Of a stretch of 12,194 nt of DNA, positions 12,103-12,194 are shown in pieces. The notes below the pieces were generated by a model, which worked only from the letters and a program-made list of their open reading frames with translations, was not told the DNA's origin and ran no database searches. Every line of letters begins with the position of its first letter. Within the stretch, counting starts at the first letter, position 1. The DNA is from Brachybacterium sp. Lineage in GTDB: Bacteria; Actinomycetota; Actinomycetes; Actinomycetales; Dermabacteraceae. The stretch is from NCBI GenBank assembly GCA_030451965.1, contig JAKDNE010000060.1, forward strand, positions 1 to 12,194. The letters run 5' to 3'. Made by a program: the position numbers and the translations under genes.

Positions 12103-12194
12103 CTCCGGCGTCCGGGACAGGGGACGGCCCCAGATAACGAGGGGATCAGCGGCCGTCCAGGAGGCTGTTGCGAAACCTGGCCCCCGGTGCCGCT
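12103..12194. other. Non-coding right edge
   Basis: The last 92 bases hold no open frame I would support on either strand. Besides the inverted repeat at 12122-12158, the stretch GGCTGTTGCGAAA at 12163-12175 recalls the terminal sequence of some insertion elements. The window ends before any transposase could be seen. Confidence 0.5.
12122..12158. repeat. 8-bp perfect inverted repeat after the PHP gene, possible terminator
   Basis: GGACGGCC at 12122-12129 pairs with GGCCGTCC at 12151-12158 across a 21-nt spacer. It begins 20 nt after the PHP stop. It could form a terminator-like stem but has a long loop and no T-tract, so the role is uncertain. Confidence 0.35.

Noticed and set aside
1..12194. 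CRISPR arrays, tRNA or rRNA genes, prophage, toxin-antitoxin or defence genes.
   Set aside because: No repeat-spacer pattern, no tRNA-like cloverleaf in the short gaps, and every sizeable stretch is accounted for by housekeeping-type genes.

Overview
The window is a very GC-rich, gene-dense stretch of chromosome with third-position G/C bias, leaderless start signals and many 4-base stop/start overlaps. The content (an actinobacterial-type DapE, a DUF3117 protein, a TatB with short cytoplasmic tail, an Mrp without the C-terminal CxxC, a soluble MgtE_N/CBS protein next to a DUF1003 protein) points to an actinomycete, most likely of the order Micrococcales. A Brachybacterium/Dermabacteraceae-like source is my inference from general resemblance, not something the sequence proves. 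The block is close in content and order to the dapE to mrp/MgtE-like region of Mycobacterium tuberculosis (Rv1202 to about Rv1232c, recalled from memory).

Layout. (1) 1-589, minus: 5' part of an unrecognised two-helix membrane protein that leaves the window on the left. (2) 680-4482, plus: an apparent operon of an FAD/NAD(P)-binding protein, dapE (ATGA overlap), a LOG-family/TIGR00730 Rossmann protein with its own candidate leaderless promoter, and a 53-residue membrane peptide (ATGA overlap). (3) 4559-4726, plus: the DUF3117 protein with its own promoter, leader and strong ribosome binding site, followed by a perfect 15-bp hairpin that probably terminates both this gene and the convergent methyltransferase. 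(4) 4814-5467, minus: an O-methyltransferase-like protein whose usual metal-binding residues are not conserved. (5) 5599-6496, plus: tatB and a four-helix membrane protein. (6) 11180-6519, minus: a tightly coupled operon of aminopeptidase P, soluble MgtE_N/CBS protein, DUF1003 membrane protein and mrp. (7) 11218-12102, plus: a PHP phosphoesterase of the YciV/TrpH (RNase AM) type, divergent from the aminopeptidase with only 37 bp between start codons. (8) 12103-12194: non-coding, with an inverted repeat and a possible insertion-sequence end at the window edge.

Functionally this is a housekeeping region: lysine/diaminopimelate and cell-wall precursor synthesis (dapE), nucleotide-hydrolase-like LOG protein, Tat protein export (tatB), Fe-S cluster handling (mrp), proline peptidase, and nucleic-acid or nucleotide phosphoester turnover (PHP). 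I see no phage, CRISPR, toxin-antitoxin, defence or biosynthetic cluster. The points most worth a second look are regulatory (a recurring -10-like hexamer exactly 6 nt before start codons with no ribosome binding site; divergent promoters packed into 37 bp), the altered active site of the methyltransferase, the absence of a sigE-type module between the methyltransferase and tatB, and the unnamed small membrane proteins.
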